DNA of 64,000 bases from Afipia sp. P52-10 (GTDB lineage Bacteria > Pseudomonadota > Alphaproteobacteria > Rhizobiales > Xanthobacteraceae), in contig NZ_AZSJ01000003.1 of NCBI RefSeq assembly GCF_000516555.1, positions 1,198,066-1,262,065 on the forward strand. The letters run 5' to 3'. Made by a program: the position numbers and the translations under genes. This document shows positions 46,582-55,579 of the stretch, piece after piece. The notes below the pieces were generated by a model. It saw nothing but the letters and a program-made list of their open reading frames with translations. It did not search any database and was not told the origin of the DNA. How positions within the stretch are numbered: the first letter of the stretch is position 1; the number at the start of each line of letters is the position of its first letter.

Positions 46582-47265
46582 ATGAACGAAATCGATCATC
46601 ATGCGCAAATGCTGGATCGCTTTCGTTCGATGTCGCGGCCGATGCGCTTCTTTCGGTCGCGCATGCGGCTGTGGGTTTCGATCGCCGCCGGCATCATCAC
46701 CCTGCTGGCATTGCCTGCTGACTGGCGGCTGCCGAGCCGCGTGCTGATCGCCTGGGACGTGATCGCTGCACTTTACCTGACCCTGGCTTATACGATGGTC
46801 TGGAAGACCAAACCCTCGATCATCCGGAGGCATGCCTTGATCCAGGATGACGGCCGGTTCGTCATCCTGATCTTCACAGCGGCAGCCGCCCTCGCAAGCC
46901 TCGGCGCGATCATGGCGGAGTTCGGCGCGGCCGGGCGCACGCCGCTGCAAATCGCCTTCGCGATCACGACCGTCGTGCTGTCCTGGGTGATGGTGCACAC
47001 GATTTTCGCGCTGCATTACGCGCATGAATACTATCGCAAGCAGGAGGCGGGCAGCGGCCTCAGCTTTCCCGGCGACGACAAGCCGGACTACTGGGACTTC
47101 GCCTACTTCGCCTTCGTGATCGGCATGACGGCGCAGACCTCGGACGTTGCGATCACCGACCGCACGATCCGCCGGACGGCGGTCGCCCACGGCATCGTCT
47201 CGTTCATCTTCAACACCGCGCTGCTCGCGCTGATGGTCAACATCGCCGCCAGCGCGATCAGTTGA
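46582..47265 (+). CDS. DUF1345 membrane protein
   Basis: 227 residues. Basic N-terminus (FRSMSRPMRFFRSRMRLW), then about five hydrophobic helices, with conserved VIAALYLTLAYTMVWKTKP, LSWVMVHTIFALHYAHEYYR and the C-terminal AYFAFVIGMTAQTSDVAITD, RTIRRTAVAHGIVSFIFNTA. This is the DUF1345 profile; function unknown. Lies between the prenyl synthase and the antiporter, all read in the same direction. Confidence 0.88.
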   Translation: MNEIDHHAQMLDRFRSMSRPMRFFRSRMRLWVSIAAGIITLLALPADWRLPSRVLIAWDVIAALYLTLAYTMVWKTKPSIIRRHALIQDDGRFVILIFTAAAALASLGAIMAEFGAAGRTPLQIAFAITTVVLSWVMVHTIFALHYAHEYYRKQEAGSGLSFPGDDKPDYWDFAYFAFVIGMTAQTSDVAITDRTIRRTAVAHGIVSFIFNTALLALMVNIAASAIS

Positions 47266-47357
47266 AGGCGTCCAGGCCGAATATCGCCACATCCGGTACC
47301 GGACCGTATTGACCGCCGCGGCGGCACGCGCCAATGACAGTCCCCGAGGAGACCGTC

Positions 47358-48962
47358 GTGGAAGCGAGTTTTCAAATCTTCCTGGTTCTGCTTGCGGTGC
47401 TTGCCACTGTGGCCCTCCTCGCACGGCGCCTCGACATGGCGCCAGCCATCCTGCTGCTCGTCACCGGCAGCGGCATCGCCTTCGTTCCCGGCGTGCCGCG
47501 GCTCGAACTGCCGCCGGATCTCGTGTTGCTGCTGATCCTGCCGCCGCTGATCTATTCGGCGAGCGTCGCCATGAGCTGGCGCGACTTCAAGGCCAACATC
47601 CGGCCGATCGCCCTGCTCGCCATTGGCTGCGTGATCTTCACCGCCTGCGCGGTCGCGACCGCGACCCATCTCCTGCTGGGCCTGCCCTGGAGCGTCGGCT
47701 TCCTGCTCGGCGCCATCGTCGCACCGCCGGACGTTGTCGCGCCGCTGGCGATCGCCCGCCGCCTGCGCCTGCCCCGGCGTATCCTGATCGTGCTCGAAGG
47801 CGAAGGGCTGGCGAACGACGCCACCGCACTGATCCTCTATCGCTTCGCAGTAATCGCGATCACGACCGGCTCGTTCTCGCTGACGCGGGCCAGCGCCACC
47901 TTCGTCGCCATCGTCATCGGCGAGGTGGTGTTCGGGCTGGCGATCGGCTGGCTGTCGCTGCGCCTGCGCCGATGGGCCAATGACCCGAAAGTCGAGATCA
48001 TCTTCTCCCTCATCACGCCCTATCTCTCGTTCTGGATTCCCGAGCACTTCGGCGGCTCCGGCGTGCTCGCCACCGTCGCCTGCGGCCTCTACATCAGCTG
48101 GAACGGGCCGCTGCTGATCTCCTCGGCAACACGTCTGCAAGGCATCTTCTTCTGGGACCTCGTGATCTACCTGACCGAGGGATCGCTGTTCCTTTTGACC
48201 GGCTTCCAGATGCGATCGCTGATCGAGAAGTCGAAGGCGTTTCCGCTCAATGACATTCTGATCGCCATCGGCCTCGTCACCGCCGTCGTCATCGTTGCGC
48301 GCTTTGCCTGGATCTTCCCCGGCGCCTATCTCGCCCAACTGTTGCGCGGGCGGCTGTCGCTCGAAGAGGCGAAGATGCCCTGGCGCTCAGTTTTCGTCGT
48401 CGCCTTCACCGGCGTTCGCGGCGCGGTCTCGCTGGCGGCCGCCCTCGCACTGCCGCTGGCGCTGCCAAGCGGCGACAGCTTCCCCTATCGCGACCTGATC
48501 CTGTTCGTGGCCTTCGGCGTGATCCTGTTCACCTTGGTCGGGCTCGGGCTATGCCTGCCGCTGGTGGTGAAAATGCTCGGCATCAGCCATTTCGGCAACG
48601 ACGAATACCGTCGCGAGCGGATCGCCGAGATCAAGGCGCGGCGGGAAGCGCTCGAAGATGTCCGCCGAACGCTAACCGAGATCACCGACAATCGCGAGGT
48701 GGCCGACGAAATCGTTGCCCAGCTCAACACCCGCCACGCGCATCGCGCGAGCCAGCTTCCCGATCCGGACAAGGAGATGGCGGCGGACATCTTCACGCTG
48801 AGCGGCAAGATGCATCGCGAGCTGATCGCCGAGGAGCGTCGTTTCCTGCACAAGATGCTGCGCGACGGCCAGATCACCGACGAGACCCGGCGGCGAATCG
48901 AGCGCGACCTCGATCTGGAGGAAGCGAGCATCGGCAACCGCGAGCATACCGACCCGCTGTAA
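47358..48962 (+). CDS. Na+/H+ antiporter, CPA1 family
   Basis: 534 residues from GTG 47358, which has GAGGAG 6 nt upstream; an ATG at 47334 would add eight residues. About twelve hydrophobic helices: VALLARRLDMAPAILLLVTG, the ion-site VAPPDVVAPLAIARRL region, LEGEGLANDATALILYR with the Asn-Asp pair, and AFTGVRGAVSLAAALALPLA. A long charged cytoplasmic tail (residues 410-534, coiled-coil-like) may regulate it. Exchanges Na+ or K+ for H+ across the inner membrane. Confidence 0.9.
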   Translation: MEASFQIFLVLLAVLATVALLARRLDMAPAILLLVTGSGIAFVPGVPRLELPPDLVLLLILPPLIYSASVAMSWRDFKANIRPIALLAIGCVIFTACAVATATHLLLGLPWSVGFLLGAIVAPPDVVAPLAIARRLRLPRRILIVLEGEGLANDATALILYRFAVIAITTGSFSLTRASATFVAIVIGEVVFGLAIGWLSLRLRRWANDPKVEIIFSLITPYLSFWIPEHFGGSGVLATVACGLYISWNGPLLISSATRLQGIFFWDLVIYLTEGSLFLLTGFQMRSLIEKSKAFPLNDILIAIGLVTAVVIVARFAWIFPGAYLAQLLRGRLSLEEAKMPWRSVFVVAFTGVRGAVSLAAALALPLALPSGDSFPYRDLILFVAFGVILFTLVGLGLCLPLVVKMLGISHFGNDEYRRERIAEIKARREALEDVRRTLTEITDNREVADEIVAQLNTRHAHRASQLPDPDKEMAADIFTLSGKMHRELIAEERRFLHKMLRDGQITDETRRRIERDLDLEEASIGNREHTDPL

Positions 48963-49036
48963 TGCACGGCGCCTGCCGTCACATGAATGTCGGAGTTCAG
49001 GCGAAACGATTTCCGCTTCGCTCGCAGTCACCCAAC

Positions 49037-49071
49037 AAAAATCCCGCTGCAGCAACCGCAGCAGGAATTTT
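49037..49071. terminator. bidirectional intrinsic terminator, antiporter/ispG
   Basis: Arms TCCCGCTGC (49042-49050) and GCAGCAGGA (49058-49066) with one wobble pair; TTTT follows on the plus strand and a five-T run on the minus strand, so it can end both converging transcripts. Confidence 0.75.
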
Positions 49072-49097
49072 CTTCACTTGAGGATAGGCGTCGCGCC

Positions 49098-50381
49098 TTA
49101 CTCGGCGGCCGTGCGCCCGCCGGCGCCAAAGCGGTGATCGATATACTGGATCACCATCTCCTTGAAATCGGCGGCGATGGTCGGTCCGCGCAGCGTGCGG
49201 AACTTCTTGCCGTCGACGAACACCGGCGCCGCGGGGCTTTCGCCGGTGCCGGGCAGCGAGATGCCGATATCGGCATGCTTGGATTCGCCGGGACCGTTGA
49301 CGATGCAGCCCATCACCGCGACGTTGAGACTCTCGACGCCGGGATATTTCGTCTTCCAAGTCGGCATCTCATCGCGGATGAAGGCCTGGATCTCACCGGC
49401 GAGCTCCTGGAACACGGTGGAGGTGGTGCGGCCGCAGCCGGGGCAGGCCGCAACCAACGGCACGAAGGTACGGAAACCCATGGTCTGCAGGATTTCCTGA
49501 CCAACCTGGACTTCGAGGGTGCGATCGCCGCCAGGCTCCGGCGTCAGTGACACGCGGATGGTATCGCCGATGCCTTCCTGCAGCAGCACGCCGAGCGCTG
49601 CCGATGACGCGACGATGCCCTTCGAGCCCATGCCGGCTTCGGTGAGGCCGAGGTGAATCGTGTAGTCGGACCGGCGCGCAAGCTCGCGATAGACCGCGAT
49701 CAGATCCTGCACCGCCGAAACCTTCGCCGACAGAATGATGCGATCGCGCGCGAGACCAATCTCTTCCGCCCGCGCGGCCGACAGCAATGCCGACTGCACC
49801 ATCGCCTCGCGCATCACCGCGCGGGCATCCTTCGGGTTAGCCGATGCTGCGTTTTCGTCCATCATCTTCGCCAGCAGCTCCTGGTCGAGCGAGCCCCAGT
49901 TGGCGCCGATGCGCACGGTCTTGCCGTACTTGATCGCCATCTCGACGATGGTCGAGAACTGGGTGTCGCGCTTGTCCTTGAAGCCGACATTGCCGGGGTT
50001 GATGCGGTACTTCGCCAGCGCCTCGGCGCAGGCCGGATGATCGGCGAGCAGCTTGTGGCCGATGTAGTGGAAGTCGCCGATCAGCGGCACCTTGATGCCG
50101 CGCTTGTCCAGGCCCTCGCGGATGTGCGGGACAGCGGCAGCGGCTTCGTCGCGATCGACGGTGATGCGCACGAGCTCGGAGCCGGCGCGGGCGAGCGCCG
50201 CCACCTGCGCGATCGTGCCCTGCACGTCGGCCGTGTCGGTATTGGTCATCGATTGCACGACGATCGGCGCTCCGCCGCCGACTTTCACGCCGCCGACGGT
50301 CACCGGAACGCTGATACGGCGGGGACTCGGGCCGGCAATATCAACGTCGGCGGCTACGTTCGCGATCTTGTTCATCGTCAA
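49098..50381 (-). CDS. ispG: 4-hydroxy-3-methylbut-2-enyl-diphosphate synthase
   Basis: Late step of the MEP isoprenoid pathway, a 4Fe-4S reductase. 427 residues (second ATG two codons later also possible). Motifs [20 protein letters not shown] near the N-terminus, the TIM-barrel stretches [15 protein letters not shown] and [15 protein letters not shown], and the cluster cysteines in CPGCGRTT and [19 protein letters not shown]. Length typical for alphaproteobacteria. Stands alone; supplies the precursors used by the prenyl synthase at 45439. Confidence 0.96.
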   Translation of the reverse strand: MTMNKIANVAADVDIAGPSPRRISVPVTVGGVKVGGGAPIVVQSMTNTDTADVQGTIAQVAALARAGSELVRITVDRDEAAAAVPHIREGLDKRGIKVPLIGDFHYIGHKLLADHPACAEALAKYRINPGNVGFKDKRDTQFSTIVEMAIKYGKTVRIGANWGSLDQELLAKMMDENAASANPKDARAVMREAMVQSALLSAARAEEIGLARDRIILSAKVSAVQDLIAVYRELARRSDYTIHLGLTEAGMGSKGIVASSAALGVLLQEGIGDTIRVSLTPEPGGDRTLEVQVGQEILQTMGFRTFVPLVAACPGCGRTTSTVFQELAGEIQAFIRDEMPTWKTKYPGVESLNVAVMGCIVNGPGESKHADIGISLPGTGESPAAPVFVDGKKFRTLRGPTIAADFKEMVIQYIDHRFGAGGRTAAE

Positions 50382-50670
50382 TTCCTGGGGGCTAACGGTT
50401 GCGCATCGCGTGACCGAACATGATCCGGGCAGGCATGACCGTGCTGCCCATCACGCGGCGCTGCGCCTGAATATCAGGTCTCTATGACGCCGTTCAACCG
50501 CCAATGGTTCAAAACAGGCCCGAAGCGGGCGCAAGGCGGCCGATCAGCGGGCTAAATCCGCCGTTTTGGTTGATTTTGCGGGTAATCGGCTCCGGAAACA
50601 GGTTCCGGCACCCGACCTCGGCGGAATGTCACCGAAACGTTAAAATCGGCCCCACGTTGCGACCTGGGAT

Positions 50671-51588
50671 TCAGCTCCGCCGCCCCGGCTTGTTGACCAG
50701 AAACAGGCCCGCGATCACCAGCGCCACCGCCGCCGCGAACGCCGGCGTGACCGGCTCGTTCAGGATCAGATGGCCCGCGGCGACGCCGAACAGTGGGGTG
50801 ATGAAGGTGAACGCCGTCAGCTTGCTGGCTGAATAGTGCTTCATCAGCACGTACCAGAGAAGGAACGTGATCCCGACCACCCAGACCGTCTGGTACACCA
50901 GCGAGCCCAGCGCCACCGGCCCCGGCATCGCCGTCATGGTCTCGCCGAGCGCGAGCGAGCCGAGCCCCAGCAGCGGCGCGGAGACCCCGGTCTGGTAGAC
51001 CAGCGTCTTTTCAGCAGGCGCCTTCGACAGATTGCTCGCCTTGAAGATCAGCGTCGTGCCGCCCCAGCCCAGCGCGCCGAGCAGCAGCAGCATGTCTCCG
51101 AACAGCACCGTCGAATCGACATCCGCCTGTGGCACGCCGATGGCGACGACGATACCGAGGAAAGCGAGCCCGAGCCCGCCCCATTGCGCCGGACGCAGCG
51201 TCTCGCCGAGCAGGTTGACCGCGCCGAAGGCGACGAACAGCGGCGCCGTGTAGAGGAAGATCACCGCGCGGCTGGCCGTGGTGTAGATCAGGCCGAAGAA
51301 GATCAGCACGAACTCGGTGGCGAACACCGCGCCCATCAACAACCCCGCCTTCAGCGTACCATCGCGGCGGAACAACGGAATGCCGCGAAACCAGGATGCG
51401 ACGACGATCACTACGAAACCGCCGATCGAGCGAACCGTCGCCTGCATCAGCGGAGGCACCTCCGGCAGCGCGAGTTTCACCATGACATTATTGATGCCCC
51501 AGCTCAGGCAGAGCAGAAGCATGATGCTGACGGCGAAGAAATCGAGCGGACGCGCGGGCGGCAGTGCCGCCTCTGTTGACTGCGCCAT
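50671..51588 (-). CDS. EamA/DMT-family transporter
   Basis: 305 residues, about ten hydrophobic segments. Has LLLCLSWGINNVMVKLALPE and VPPLMQATVRSIGGFVVIVV, FGLIYTTASRAVIFLYTAPL, FVAFGAVNLLGETLRPAQWG in the first EamA repeat, and LVYQTVWVVGITFLLWYVLM with AFTFITPLFGVAAGHLILNE in the second. Metabolite exporter of unknown substrate. Reads in the same direction as the Fur-family gene and starts 76 bp after it. Confidence 0.87.
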   Translation of the reverse strand: MAQSTEAALPPARPLDFFAVSIMLLLCLSWGINNVMVKLALPEVPPLMQATVRSIGGFVVIVVASWFRGIPLFRRDGTLKAGLLMGAVFATEFVLIFFGLIYTTASRAVIFLYTAPLFVAFGAVNLLGETLRPAQWGGLGLAFLGIVVAIGVPQADVDSTVLFGDMLLLLGALGWGGTTLIFKASNLSKAPAEKTLVYQTGVSAPLLGLGSLALGETMTAMPGPVALGSLVYQTVWVVGITFLLWYVLMKHYSASKLTAFTFITPLFGVAAGHLILNEPVTPAFAAAVALVIAGLFLVNKPGRRS

Positions 51589-51664
51589 GATGTGAATGCC
51601 CCGGGTTGGACCGTTCGCGCCGCTGATGCGCTGGACCGTCGTGTCTTGTTTCTTTCTCGGTCGA

Positions 51665-52156
51665 TCAGGCGGCCTTGCTGCAGTTGGCGCAGACGCCGGT
51701 GATCTCGACCACCGTCATCTTCGGCGAAAAACCGGTTGCACGCGCGCCTTCGATCAGTGGCTGGGTGATGCTGGACGCCGGCACTTCACCGACCGCGCCG
51801 CAGCGCTCGCAGATCAGGAAAGCGACCGTCGCCGACGATTCGTGATTATGCGCGCAAGCCAGAAACGCGTTGCGGCTCTCGATGCGATGCACGAGACCGT
51901 TTTCCATCAGGAAATCGAGCGCGCGATAGACGGTGATGGGAGCCGGGCGTGCAACGCGAGCTGCAAGCTGTTCGATCACGTCATAGGCGCCGAGCGGGCG
52001 GTGGCTCGACAACAGCGCTTCCAGCACCTGCCGGCGGATCGGCGTAAAGCGCTGACCGCGCTGCTGGCAAATGGACTCCGCATGCGCAAGCGCATCGGCT
52101 GCGCAGCGGCCATGGTCGTGACCCGGTTCGTGAAAGATCGGTGCAGCCTCGGACAT
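51665..52156 (-). CDS. zur: Fur-family regulator, probably Zur
   Basis: 163 residues. The Fur-type winged helix QRFTPIRRQVLEALLSSHRP and LGAYDVIEQLA, PITVYRALDFLMENGLVHRI, then the dimerisation domain with structural-zinc cysteines in CERCGAVGEV and CANCSKAA. The N-terminal histidine-rich FHEPGHDHGRC and absence of the iron-site pattern favour Zur (zinc uptake regulator) over Fur or Irr, though no zinc transporter gene lies in the window. Divergent from the patatin gene across a gap with strong palindromes. Confidence 0.82.
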   Translation of the reverse strand: MSEAAPIFHEPGHDHGRCAADALAHAESICQQRGQRFTPIRRQVLEALLSSHRPLGAYDVIEQLAARVARPAPITVYRALDFLMENGLVHRIESRNAFLACAHNHESSATVAFLICERCGAVGEVPASSITQPLIEGARATGFSPKMTVVEITGVCANCSKAA

Positions 52157-52470
52157 GACACTTATCTAGGGACTTGAGTGAGCGGCCGCACCTCGCAGCG
52201 GCCGCGGTTCCGCGCAAGGACCGAATCGGCGACCTCACGACAATGTGCATAGTGTCTGCGCAGCGCGCGCTGCGCAAATGTTGTGCTATGCAATATCACA
52301 TATTGCACCGCAATATTCTCGTCTTATCTCGCCTGTAGACGCCAAATCCGGAACGGCTGTCCGCGCTGATCCGGACTCGCAGCATGCCCGCCTGAGCGGG
52401 CATGATCGGTTTTCGAGCATCTGACTTCCGTTTCCGCGCGTCATAGACCCAACAGCGTCGAGGATCTCCG
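52157..52470. promoter_or_regulatory. zur/patatin divergent gap with two perfect palindromes
   Basis: 314 bp. A 20-bp perfect palindrome TGCGCAGCGCGCGCTGCGCA at 52257-52276 is followed 12 nt later by TGCAATAT-CAC-ATATTGCA at 52289-52307. A third dyad, GCATGCCCGC/GCGGGCATG, lies at 52382-52403. The AT-rich one has the form expected of a metalloregulator operator and could serve zur autoregulation or the patatin gene. Confidence 0.5.
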
Positions 52471-53571
52471 GTGGTAAGTCTCAAATCCTACCTTGAAGGC
52501 CTGACCAGTCTGCGCCTGGACGGCAGACGCGAGAAGACCGGCGATGGCCGCAAGAAAGTGAACCTTGCCCTGCAGGGCGGCGGCGCCCATGGCGCCTTCA
52601 CCTGGGGCGTCGTCGATCACCTGCTTGCCGACGGCCGGTTGGAGATCGCCGGCATCTCCGGCGCATCCGCAGGCGCCATCAACGCCGTAATGATCGTCGA
52701 CGGGCTCGCACGCGGCGGGCCCGAGGAAGCGCGGAAACGGCTTGCGGCCTTCTGGCGCGCGGCGAGCGCGGGCGGTGACCTGCCCCCTGTCCAGCGCGTG
52801 GTGGCGGATCGGCTATTCTCGCTGCTGCCGTTTGCGGCCACCCCCGTCCAGGGCTGGTTTGAAACCATGGCGCGCTATTTCTCGCCTTACGACCTCAACC
52901 CGCTCAACATCAATCCATTGCGCGGCCTGATCGAACGCTATGTCGATTTCGGCGCGGTTCGCAGCAGCGACATTGAACTCTTCGTCTCCACCACCAATGT
53001 CCACACCGGCCGCATGCGAATCTTCCCGCGCGACAAGGTGGATGCCGACGTGGTGATGGCGTCCGCCGCGCTGCCGTTCCTGTTTCGCGCCGTGGAGATC
53101 GAGGGGGTGCCGTATTGGGACGGTGGCTACATGAGCAACCCGCCGATGTTTCCGTTCCTGCGCACCACCGAGGCCGACGACATCATCGTCGTACAGATCA
53201 ATCCAGTGCAGCGCGAGACGACACCGCGCACCTCGGGCGAGATCGTCAACCGGCTGAACGAGATCACTTTCAACTCGGCACTGATCGCCGAGATGCGGAC
53301 GATGGACTTCGTTAACCGGCTGATCGACGACGGTCAGCTCACCCCGGAGGACAACCGCTATCGCCGCCTCAACATCCACCGCATCCATCTCGGCGGGCTC
53401 GGCACGCGGCTGAACGGATCGAGCAAGCTCAAAACCGATTTCCAGTTCTTCGACCTGTTGCGGCGGGCCGGCCAGCGCGCCGCGCGCCGCTTCCTCGATC
53501 AGCATTTCGATACCATCGGCGTACGCTCCAGCGTGGATGTCGCCGCCGAATCCAGCGTCGAGTGGGCGTGA
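52471..53571 (+). CDS. patatin-like phospholipase
   Basis: 366 residues, GTG start 52471. Oxyanion loop NLALQGGGAHGAFTWGVVDH, the nucleophile elbow GISGASAGAIN (Ser in G-A-S-A-G, about residue 71), and the catalytic Asp in YWDGGYMSNPPMFPFL. The rest matches bacterial RssA-type serine acyl hydrolases; the substrate may be phospholipid or, in polyhydroxybutyrate producers, storage polymer, neither shown. No signal peptide. Stands alone. Confidence 0.9.
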   Translation: MVSLKSYLEGLTSLRLDGRREKTGDGRKKVNLALQGGGAHGAFTWGVVDHLLADGRLEIAGISGASAGAINAVMIVDGLARGGPEEARKRLAAFWRAASAGGDLPPVQRVVADRLFSLLPFAATPVQGWFETMARYFSPYDLNPLNINPLRGLIERYVDFGAVRSSDIELFVSTTNVHTGRMRIFPRDKVDADVVMASAALPFLFRAVEIEGVPYWDGGYMSNPPMFPFLRTTEADDIIVVQINPVQRETTPRTSGEIVNRLNEITFNSALIAEMRTMDFVNRLIDDGQLTPEDNRYRRLNIHRIHLGGLGTRLNGSSKLKTDFQFFDLLRRAGQRAARRFLDQHFDTIGVRSSVDVAAESSVEWA

Positions 53572-53809
53572 GGCGAGACGCGTCGCACCGCCTGCCCACA
53601 CACACCGCCGGCAACACCTTAGCTTGGCTCAAGGCTGGCGCCGCTGGCTAGCGGCCTTGTCCTCGACGTTGTTTGCCCGGCCGCGCTGCAACGCACCACG
53701 ACATGCCGAAAAGGCCCGATCTCGCGGCGCAACATGCATGCGCGAATTGCAGGCACGGTGCGCAATAATTCTCATATTCAATTTCATGAGCTAGCTTATC
53801 GTTTCCAGA
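53572..53809 (+). promoter_or_regulatory. leader of the marR-emrAB operon
   Basis: 238 bp. Becomes AT-rich near 53761-53800, where CTCAT (53771-53775) and ATGAG (53786-53790) form a dyad beside the palindrome AGCTAGCT. A MarR autorepression site would be expected here. A possible -35 TTGCAG lies at 53747-53752; the -10 is unclear. Confidence 0.35.
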
Positions 53810-54325
53810 ATGCCGACGGAATCGGCCACGGAAACGACAAGCATGCTAGCGAGGAATCCCGATCATCATTTCATCTTCGCGCTAGCCGATCTGCAGCGCG
53901 CCGTGCGCGCCTATGCGGACCAGCAGGCGGCACGTTATGGGCTGACACGTGCGCAATGGGCAGTGCTGGTGAAGGTGTATCGGGAAGAGGGGCTGCAACA
54001 GGCGAAGCTTGCAAAGCTGCTCGACATCCAGCCGATCACGTTGACCCGGCTGGTGGACAGGCTCTGCAGCAGCGGCCTGGTGGAGCGTCGCCCTGACGCG
54101 AGCGATCGCCGCGTCAATCGTCTCTATCTCACGCCCACGGCACGTCCGTTGATGGCGAAGCTGCGCACGCTGCGCGATGAAATCAACCAGACCGCGCTGT
54201 CGCACTTAAAACCTGCCGAGGCGGATCGCCTGATCGCCCAGCTCGAGCAGATCAAGGCCAACGTCCGCGCCGCCTATCGCAGCCAATGCCAGGCGAAGAA
54301 GCGCAAGGAGCGCCGCCATGGCTGA
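53810..54325 (+). CDS. MarR-family transcriptional regulator
   Basis: 171 residues (alternative start ATG 53843). Winged helix: FALADLQRAVRAYADQQAAR, LTRAQWAVLVKVYREEGLQQ, LAKLLDIQPITLTRLVDRLC and RRPDASDRRVNRLYLTPTAR, the MarR wing. Heads an apparent operon with the emrA- and emrB-like genes: its stop overlaps the emrA start by 8 nt. Likely represses the pump and is relieved by a phenolic ligand, as for MarR/EmrR. Confidence 0.9.
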   Translation: MPTESATETTSMLARNPDHHFIFALADLQRAVRAYADQQAARYGLTRAQWAVLVKVYREEGLQQAKLAKLLDIQPITLTRLVDRLCSSGLVERRPDASDRRVNRLYLTPTARPLMAKLRTLRDEINQTALSHLKPAEADRLIAQLEQIKANVRAAYRSQCQAKKRKERRHG

Positions 54326-55481
54326 TCCCGTCCTGAAATTCCCCAACGAACAGCCGGCGGCCGCCGCCGGCACTGGCAACCGGCTGCTGGCAGGCCGCTC
54401 CAACAAGATGCGCCGACTGATCCTGCTGGTGGTGATCCCGCTGGTGGTGGCCGTGGCGGGCCTCGCCTTTTATCTCTCCGGCGGCCGCTACATGACCACC
54501 GACAACGCGTATGTCGGCGCGCAGAAAGTGCTGGTGACGCCGGACATCTCCGGCAAGATCGCCAAGGTGGTCGTGCGCGAAGGGCAGCGGGTGCAGGTCG
54601 GCGACGTGCTGTTCGAGATCGATGCCGAGCCGTTCCGCCTCGCCTTGCTGCAGGCGGAGGCTCGCATCGCCACCACTCGCACCGATCACGCCAACCTGCA
54701 GACCAACGATCGCGCGCTGGGCCGCATGATAGAGCTCGCCCAGAAGACCGCCGAACTGAAACGGCTGGACGTTGAGCGGAAATCGACGCTGATGGCCAAC
54801 CGCTCCGGATCGCAGTTCGACCTCGATGCATCGAACGGGCAACTGGTGATCGCGCAAACGCAAGTCGAGCAATTGAGCCAGCAGCAGGCCGGCATCCGTA
54901 ATCAGTTGCTCAACAATCCCGACCTGCCGCTGGAGCAGTTCCCGCCCTACATGCAGGCGAAGGCCCAACTCGATCAGGCTCAGCGCGACCTGAACCATAC
55001 GATCGTGCGCGCGCCGCTCGCCGGCAATGCTACCCAGGTCGACAACATTCAGCTCGGCCGCTACGTCAACGCCGGGACGCCGGTGCTGAGCATCATCGAC
55101 GACGCCAACCCGTGGGTCGATGCCAATCCGAAGGAAACCGACTTCACCTATGTCTCGGTCGGCCAGAAGGTCACGGTGGTTGTCGATGCATTTCCGAACC
55201 ACACCTTCACCGGCCGCATCAGTTCGCTGAGTCCGGGCACCGGCGCGCAATTCGCGATCCTGCCGCCGCAGAATGCCAGCGGCAACTGGGTGAAAGTGGT
55301 GCAGCGGGTGCCTATCCGCATCACCTTCGATCCGGACGAGAGCACAGCTAAGCTGCGCGCCGGCATGAGTGCGTATGTCTCAGTCGATACCGGCCGGAGC
55401 CGCTCACTGCTGGCGTTGCTCGGCTTGGCCGCGCCGGCGCAGGAGGCCGCGAAGAGCGCGGCCGCCGCAACCAGCCGATGA
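54318..55481 (+). CDS. emrA: HlyD/EmrA-family membrane fusion protein
   Basis: 387 residues. One N-terminal transmembrane helix (LILLVVIPLVVAVAGLAFYL at about 35-55), then the EmrA pattern YMTTDNAYVGAQKVLVTPDI, VVREGQRVQVGDVLFEIDAE, a helical hairpin (residues 105-215) and IVRAPLAGNATQVDNIQLGR. ATG 54318 has AAGGAG 7 nt upstream. Periplasmic adaptor linking the EmrB pump to an outer-membrane channel. Its stop codon sits at the head of the coupled ATGA array leading to emrB. Confidence 0.92.
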   Translation: MADPVLKFPNEQPAAAAGTGNRLLAGRSNKMRRLILLVVIPLVVAVAGLAFYLSGGRYMTTDNAYVGAQKVLVTPDISGKIAKVVVREGQRVQVGDVLFEIDAEPFRLALLQAEARIATTRTDHANLQTNDRALGRMIELAQKTAELKRLDVERKSTLMANRSGSQFDLDASNGQLVIAQTQVEQLSQQQAGIRNQLLNNPDLPLEQFPPYMQAKAQLDQAQRDLNHTIVRAPLAGNATQVDNIQLGRYVNAGTPVLSIIDDANPWVDANPKETDFTYVSVGQKVTVVVDAFPNHTFTGRISSLSPGTGAQFAILPPQNASGNWVKVVQRVPIRITFDPDESTAKLRAGMSAYVSVDTGRSRSLLALLGLAAPAQEAAKSAAAATSR

Positions 55482-55579
55482 TCTCAAACCCATGACTCAG
55501 GGCCACGAGCATGATCCAGGATCCATGATTCAGCTCCGATGACTCAGCGCCAATGACCCTGCTCCCATGAACCTGCTCG
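55478..55579 (+). repeat. tandem 14-bp ATGA units bridging emrA and emrB
   Basis: ATGs at 55478, 55492, 55511, 55525, 55539, 55553 and 55567, five of the six intervals being 14 nt. Each unit carries ATGA. Reading each ATG in its own frame gives MISNP, MTQGHEHDPGSMIQLR, MIQDP, MIQLR, MTQRQ and MTLLP, and each stop TGA overlaps a later ATG. The first ATG overlaps the emrA stop and the last is the emrB start. An extra 5 nt at 55505-55509 breaks one interval, yet the ORF from 55492 still ends on the ATG at 55539. Confidence 0.85.
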
